Source: Actinomyces ruminicola (GTDB taxonomy: Bacteria > Actinomycetota > Actinomycetes > Actinomycetales > Actinomycetaceae). Taken from it: DNA of 64,000 nt. Position 1 is the first letter of the stretch; every line of letters starts with the position of its first letter. The DNA lies in NCBI RefSeq assembly GCF_900103885.1, contig NZ_FNIM01000001.1:602138-666137 (forward strand), in the 5' to 3' direction. The notes under the pieces were generated by a model. That model worked only from the letters and a program-made list of their open reading frames with translations. It was not told where the DNA came from and made no database searches. The position numbers were made by a program, and so were the translations under genes. Below are positions 60,367 through 64,000 of this stretch, in pieces.

Positions 60367-61521
60367 ATGAGCACTGCTTCATCGCCACACCCTCCGACCC
60401 CAAGAGCGCATCACCAGGCAGGAGACGTCCCCGCCATCCACGCCACCGGCCTGCGCCGCGACTTCGGCTCCCTGAGAGCCGTCGACGACCTGGACCTGGA
60501 CATCGCCGCCGGCAGCGTCTACGGACTACTCGGCCCCAACGGGGCCGGCAAGTCCACCGTGGTCAAGCTGTTGACGACGCTGCTGCGCCCCAGCTCCGGC
60601 AGCGCGACCATCATGGGACACGACCTGGCTCACGCCCCGCACCGGGTGCGCTCCGTAATCGGCGTCGCCGGTCAGTACGCAAGCGTCGATGAGACGCTCA
60701 CCGGACGCGAGAACCTGCGACTGTTCGCGCGTCTGACCGGAATGTCCCGCACCGACAGCAGGCGCCGCGCCGACGAGCTGCTGGAGGCCTTCAGCCTCGC
60801 CGACGCCGCCGGGCGGCGCGTGGGCCGGTACTCGGGTGGAATGCGGCGGCGCCTCGACCTCGCCGTCTCGATGGTCGCCACGCCTCCGCTGCTGTTCCTC
60901 GATGAGCCGACGACGGGGCTGGATCCGCGCACCCGCCAGCAGATGTGGCAGGTCGTCGAGGACCTGGTGTCACACGGGACGACGATCCTGCTGACCACCC
61001 AGTACCTGGATGAGGCCGATCGCCTTGCCGACAGGATCGGCATCATGAACCACGGGCGCAAGGTAGCCGAAGGCAGTCCCGATCAGCTTAAGGACCGGAT
61101 CGGCACCTCGGCCCTGGCGATCACTCCCGCGAATCGCGCGGACGTGCCCGCCATCCGCGATGCCATCACCCGGGTGCTTTCCCCAGGCGGTACACCGACC
61201 ACTCGCGCAGGGCGCATATACGCACCCATCAGGCAGACCGCGGATGCCACGGAGATCCTCGTGGCGCTCCGCGAGCAGGGGCTGTCTCCGGCGGCGATAT
61301 CGGTCGACCGCCCCAGCCTCGATTCCGTCTTCCTCACCTTGACCGGCAACCACGGGCCGACCCGAGAAGCGACCGACCGCTCCACCACCTCCGGGCCCAC
61401 CACCTCCGGGCCCACCACCGCCGGGCCCACCACCGCCGAGCCGGTTCACGCCGCAGGCCTGAGCACGCACCACAACACCAATCTGAATAACACCGACCTG
61501 AATACCGAGGAGGACCTGTGA
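60367..61521 (+). CDS. ABC transporter ATP-binding protein, DrrA-like
   Basis: A 384-residue ATPase of the drug-exporter group (DrrA type). Walker A LLGPNGAGKST, Q-loop GQYASVDETLTG, signature YSGGMRRRLDL, Walker B LLFLDEPTTGLD, H-loop LLTTQYLDEADRLADRI, and the DrrA C-terminal region ending PSLDSVFLTLTG. After that a linker of four TT(S/A)GP-type pentapeptides and an Asn-rich tail are unusual. The ATG at 60,367 has no Shine-Dalgarno; a leaderless start is possible. The stop overlaps the permease start (GTGA). Likely exports a hydrophobic compound or confers resistance. Confidence 0.9.
   Translation: MSTASSPHPPTPRAHHQAGDVPAIHATGLRRDFGSLRAVDDLDLDIAAGSVYGLLGPNGAGKSTVVKLLTTLLRPSSGSATIMGHDLAHAPHRVRSVIGVAGQYASVDETLTGRENLRLFARLTGMSRTDSRRRADELLEAFSLADAAGRRVGRYSGGMRRRLDLAVSMVATPPLLFLDEPTTGLDPRTRQQMWQVVEDLVSHGTTILLTTQYLDEADRLADRIGIMNHGRKVAEGSPDQLKDRIGTSALAITPANRADVPAIRDAITRVLSPGGTPTTRAGRIYAPIRQTADATEILVALREQGLSPAAISVDRPSLDSVFLTLTGNHGPTREATDRSTTSGPTTSGPTTAGPTTAEPVHAAGLSTHHNTNLNNTDLNTEEDL
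61384..61443 (+). repeat. Four tandem 15-bp units encoding a Thr-Thr-Ser/Ala-Gly-Pro linker
   Basis: ACCACCTCCGGGCCC is repeated twice, then ACCACCGCCGGGCCC and a diverged ACCACCGCCGAGCCG, all in the reading frame of the DrrA-like gene. Such an array can change copy number by slippage without altering the frame. Confidence 0.85.
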
Positions 61522-62351
61522 CCACCGCATCCGCTTCCCTCAACTCATCCCCCGCCTTGTCCGTTCCCCGACGCTTCAGCGAGTCTCGGCTAATACCGGA
61601 CGCCGCCGCGATGGCGTGGCGCTCGGCACTGACCATGCTGCGCAATCCGGCGGAGTTCTTCGACGTGCTCATTCAGCCGGTCCTGTTCACCGTCATGTTC
61701 GGGGAACTGCTTGGCGGCGCCATCTCGGGGGACGTGCGCTCCTACCTGCCGATCCTGGTTCCGGGGCTGGTCATCACCAATGTGCTGTCCACCTGCCAGA
61801 GCGTCGGTGTTGACCTGCGTGAGGACATGTCCAAGGGCGTGTTCGACCGTTTCCGGTCGCTGCCCATGTCCCGACTGGCGCCGCTGCTGGGCCCAATGGC
61901 CACCGACCTGCTGCGGTACGCGGTGTGCGCCGCGCTGACGGTGGCGACCGGCGTCGCGCTCGGGTACAGACCGGAGAACGGCTGGATCGGAGCCGTTGGA
62001 GTCGTGCTGGCGGCCGCCGCATGCGGTTGGGCGATCTCCTGGGTGTTCCTGATGCTGGGCACCCTGTTCAGCTCGGCGCAGGCGGTGACCTCATTCAACA
62101 TCATCATTCTGTTCCCCCTGTGCTACCTGTCCAATGCGCTAGTGCCCGTTGATACGCTGCCGCACTGGCTGAAGATCTTCGCCGAGCACAATCCGGTGTC
62201 CTATGCCGTCAGCGGGCTGCGCTACCTGCTCGACGGAACCGCCGGGACGGGAACGGCCGCCGACGCCGGCTGGGCCCTGCTGGGTTGTGTACTAATCGTG
62301 GCCGTGGCGGCGCCGATAACCGTCACGCGCTACCAGCGCTCCGTCGCCTAA
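61518..62351 (+). CDS. ABC-2 type transporter permease, DrrB-like
   Basis: A 277-residue permease with six predicted spans (PVLFTVMFGELLGGAI; ILVPGLVITNVLSTCQSV; LLRYAVCAALTVATGVALGY; AVGVVLAAAACGWAISWVFLML; VTSFNIIILFPLCYLSNALVPV; GWALLGCVLIVAVAAPITV) and the ABC-2 signature area NPVSYAVSGLRYLLDG. GAGGAGG precedes the GTG, which overlaps the ATPase stop. The two-gene unit matches DrrAB-type exporters. Confidence 0.92.
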   Translation: MTTASASLNSSPALSVPRRFSESRLIPDAAAMAWRSALTMLRNPAEFFDVLIQPVLFTVMFGELLGGAISGDVRSYLPILVPGLVITNVLSTCQSVGVDLREDMSKGVFDRFRSLPMSRLAPLLGPMATDLLRYAVCAALTVATGVALGYRPENGWIGAVGVVLAAAACGWAISWVFLMLGTLFSSAQAVTSFNIIILFPLCYLSNALVPVDTLPHWLKIFAEHNPVSYAVSGLRYLLDGTAGTGTAADAGWALLGCVLIVAVAAPITVTRYQRSVA

Positions 62352-62361
62352 GGCGGGAGCC

Positions 62362-62397
62362 GGTGGTCTCCCCGGTCGAGCGGCCGGGGAGACCACC
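62362..62397. terminator. Bidirectional hairpin between the ABC operon and the regulator gene
   Basis: A perfect 14-bp stem (GGTGGTCTCCCCGG with its complement) and an eight-base loop, 10 bp after the permease stop and five bases beyond the stop of the convergent regulator gene. Confidence 0.82.
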
Positions 62398-62401
62398 TTG
62401 C

Positions 62402-64000
62402 TCACAACAGCTCAGCCAGTGAGCCGGTCAACGTCACCATGTGTTCTACGAGCGCCTCGGGATCGGAGGAATGAGCTTGCCTCAGCATCTCGTCGACGCG
62501 GCCGGGGTCGATTCCGCGCGCCGCCTCCAGCAGGCGGGGTCGTGACAACAGCCGTGAGGTCTGATTGGGGCCGCAGGCCAGGGCCGCACAGAACAGTTCC
62601 AGCCCCAGCCCAACTACCCGGGCGGAATCCACATCGCCGGGCTCCTCCCCGACCAACGCGGGCACGCCCGCATCTCCCCACTGCCCACCGTCCGCGGCCT
62701 GCGCCGCAGACAGGCCGACGGCGCAGGCAAACGACGCCGTCGTCGGCAGATCGAAGCGGGTGGCGCTGGCCTGTTGCAAGGCCTGCGTCAGTGCCTGCAG
62801 CCCCCGCCGCAGCATGGCGGTCGCCTCCAGGGCATGATCCCGCAGTGAGTCGCCTCGCGTGTCCGGCGCCGCCGCACCAGACCTGGCGATCTCCACGTCG
62901 ATCAGCAGGCAGGTCGCCAGGCCGTAGAGCTCCCACGGGTTACCCGCGGGCACGTCGGCACCGGCCATGCGCTCAAGCAGACCCCGCGCCGCCGTGAAGG
63001 CCTCCTCCGGGCAGCCGCGCAGAAGCTCCATCTCACCGCCGAGGAACCCGGTGATGAACATCGCCATTCCGGGCACCGGCATGCTCTCGGCGTCCGCCAG
63101 TAGGGCGGCAGCGCGCTCCGGTGACGGCGCCAGATAGACCCTGCAGCAGTCCCGTTGCAGGCGCAGAGCGCTGCGGAGGGCATCTTGAAGCGGATGGCGG
63201 TCGGCCACCTGCAGCAGACGGGTGCACTCGCTCAGCCCGCCGCGGTAGTCCCCCATTTCCAGCAGCAGGCGCAAACCGTCGACGTCAAGCTCAAGCAGGC
63301 GGACGGGCGGCAGATCCGAGGCGCGCAGCCGTCGCCGCAGACTGCGATTGAGCTCCAGGGCACCGGTCACGTCACCGCGGTTCTCAAGCTCCGTGACCAC
63401 GCAACTACCTGCGGCCCAGGCGGTCCAGTGGTCTGGATCCTCCAGCAGCCCGCCCCACTCCTCGTGCCGGGTGCGGACCAGCCGGCGAATCGCGGCGACG
63501 TAGGCGCTCTCGCACGGGAATGACGCCGGAATACGGAGCCGGAGCTCCTCCGGGAGGGGGCCCAGCAGCCAGGAGTTGGCCACCGCACGATGGAGCACCA
63601 GCATCCGGGCGATGTTTCCAACGGAGTCCGACGCCGCAGTCACCGCATGCCCCAGGAGCCGCGGCACCCAGGCGGCGGTCTGGCTGTAGCCCCAGCTCGT
63701 GGACCAGGCGGTCAGCAGCGCCGCACCGAGCACCAGGGCGGCCTCAGGAGCCTGATGCCCATCGTCGTCGCCCAGTGCTCGTCCCAGCTCGGCGGCCACC
63801 CCGCGCTCCTCCGCAAGCAGGGCGTCAACGGCAGGAGCGACCTCATCCATACGGCTGCCATCCATCACGGCCAGCACCGGGCGAGCCAGGCCCAGCGCCC
63901 AGCGGCGCACGGCACTTTGAGCCTCCGCCGCATCTAAGGTGCCGGCGACGCGCTCACGAACCAGCGCACGCACGGAGGAGAGCATGTGGAAGCGGGGCGG
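62402..64000 (-). CDS. C-terminal part of a large NB-ARC/AfsR-like regulator (5' end beyond the right edge)
   Basis: The frame is open to the window edge. The first visible residues, PRFHMLSSVRALVRERV, match the segment that ends the winged-helix part of NB-ARC (STAND) regulators such as AfsR (R-F-x-M-L-x-x-V-R). The following 510 residues are helical and Leu/Ala/Arg-rich, compatible with degenerate TPR-like repeats, but contain no DNA-binding domain; that would lie in the missing N-terminal part (SARP/BTAD) or may be absent. An apparent ATG start at 63,985 is probably internal. It faces the DrrAB operon and may control it; that is inference. Confidence 0.65.
   Translation of the reverse strand, partial: PPRFHMLSSVRALVRERVAGTLDAAEAQSAVRRWALGLARPVLAVMDGSRMDEVAPAVDALLAEERGVAAELGRALGDDDGHQAPEAALVLGAALLTAWSTSWGYSQTAAWVPRLLGHAVTAASDSVGNIARMLVLHRAVANSWLLGPLPEELRLRIPASFPCESAYVAAIRRLVRTRHEEWGGLLEDPDHWTAWAAGSCVVTELENRGDVTGALELNRSLRRRLRASDLPPVRLLELDVDGLRLLLEMGDYRGGLSECTRLLQVADRHPLQDALRSALRLQRDCCRVYLAPSPERAAALLADAESMPVPGMAMFITGFLGGEMELLRGCPEEAFTAARGLLERMAGADVPAGNPWELYGLATCLLIDVEIARSGAAAPDTRGDSLRDHALEATAMLRRGLQALTQALQQASATRFDLPTTASFACAVGLSAAQAADGGQWGDAGVPALVGEEPGDVDSARVVGLGLELFCAALACGPNQTSRLLSRPRLLEAARGIDPGRVDEMLRQAHSSDPEALVEHMVTLTGSLAELL

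Noticed and set aside
62402-63985. A complete 527-residue protein starting at ATG 63,985
   Set aside because: The frame continues to the window edge, and the residues before the ATG (PRFH) complete a motif of NB-ARC regulators, so the ATG is probably internal.

Overview
The window is a single high-GC stretch of bacterial chromosome. I infer an actinobacterium, most likely a facultatively anaerobic, sugar-fermenting member of the Actinomycetaceae (Actinomyces-like). Supporting signs are the very high GC, frequent GTG starts, GuaB plus a GuaB3-type paralogue, a fused NAD(P)HX epimerase/dehydratase, a three-subunit Sdh/Frd complex, a CIRCE-controlled groES, and Pta-AckA acetate formation. The genus is inference. 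I saw no rRNA, tRNA, CRISPR array, integrase or transposase gene.

Layout. (1) 1-15,005: inositol catabolism. A minus-strand operon iolC / Cgl0159-type aldolase / iolB / iolD / mmsA ends in a hairpin, followed by a separately promoted iolE-like gene cut by the left edge. A divergent GntR/UTRA regulator, a transaldolase-iolG operon, a LacI regulator and a divergent oxidoreductase-isomerase pair complete it. The same 14-bp inverted repeat (TTTGT-N4-ACAAA) lies before four of these transcription units and defines a probable regulon; the last unit also carries a perfect LacI-type palindrome. (2) 15,306-18,630: pta-ackA. (3) 18,650-19,570: rnhA and ptsH (HPr). (4) 19,669-25,279: alpha-galactosidase and an ABC sugar importer without its own ATPase, behind a strong promoter. 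(5) 25,432-30,014: guaB3, a DEDDh exonuclease, guaB, groES. (6) 30,252-35,701: a SanA-like membrane protein, a THUMP-like methyltransferase, a YbdK-type carboxylate-amine ligase, an 820-bp repeat-rich spacer, and tsaD. (7) 35,766-40,241: two half-size ABC transporters and a divergent TetR regulator. (8) 40,568-46,509: an L,D-transpeptidase, a frameshifted lipoprotein gene, and sdhCAB. (9) 46,752-54,090: tightly coupled rimI, tsaB, tsaE, alr, then the NAD(P)HX repair gene and glmS. (10) 54,251-59,924: coaA, a PH-like membrane-protein pair with a probable frameshift, and pntAB. (11) 60,367-64,000: a DrrAB-type ABC exporter facing the C-terminal part of a regulator resembling NB-ARC/AfsR proteins.

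How it fits together: inositol and alpha-galactosides enter glycolysis; carbon leaves as acetate (Pta-AckA) and probably succinate (Sdh/Frd), with PntAB linking NADH and NADPH. The central part is housekeeping for wall precursors, t6A tRNA modification, purines and CoA.

The least conventional material is intergenic. Long spacers carry clusters of short motifs in direct and inverted copies. Two families recur at separate loci, and one forms about 54-bp inverted ends around a 620-bp block with no convincing gene.
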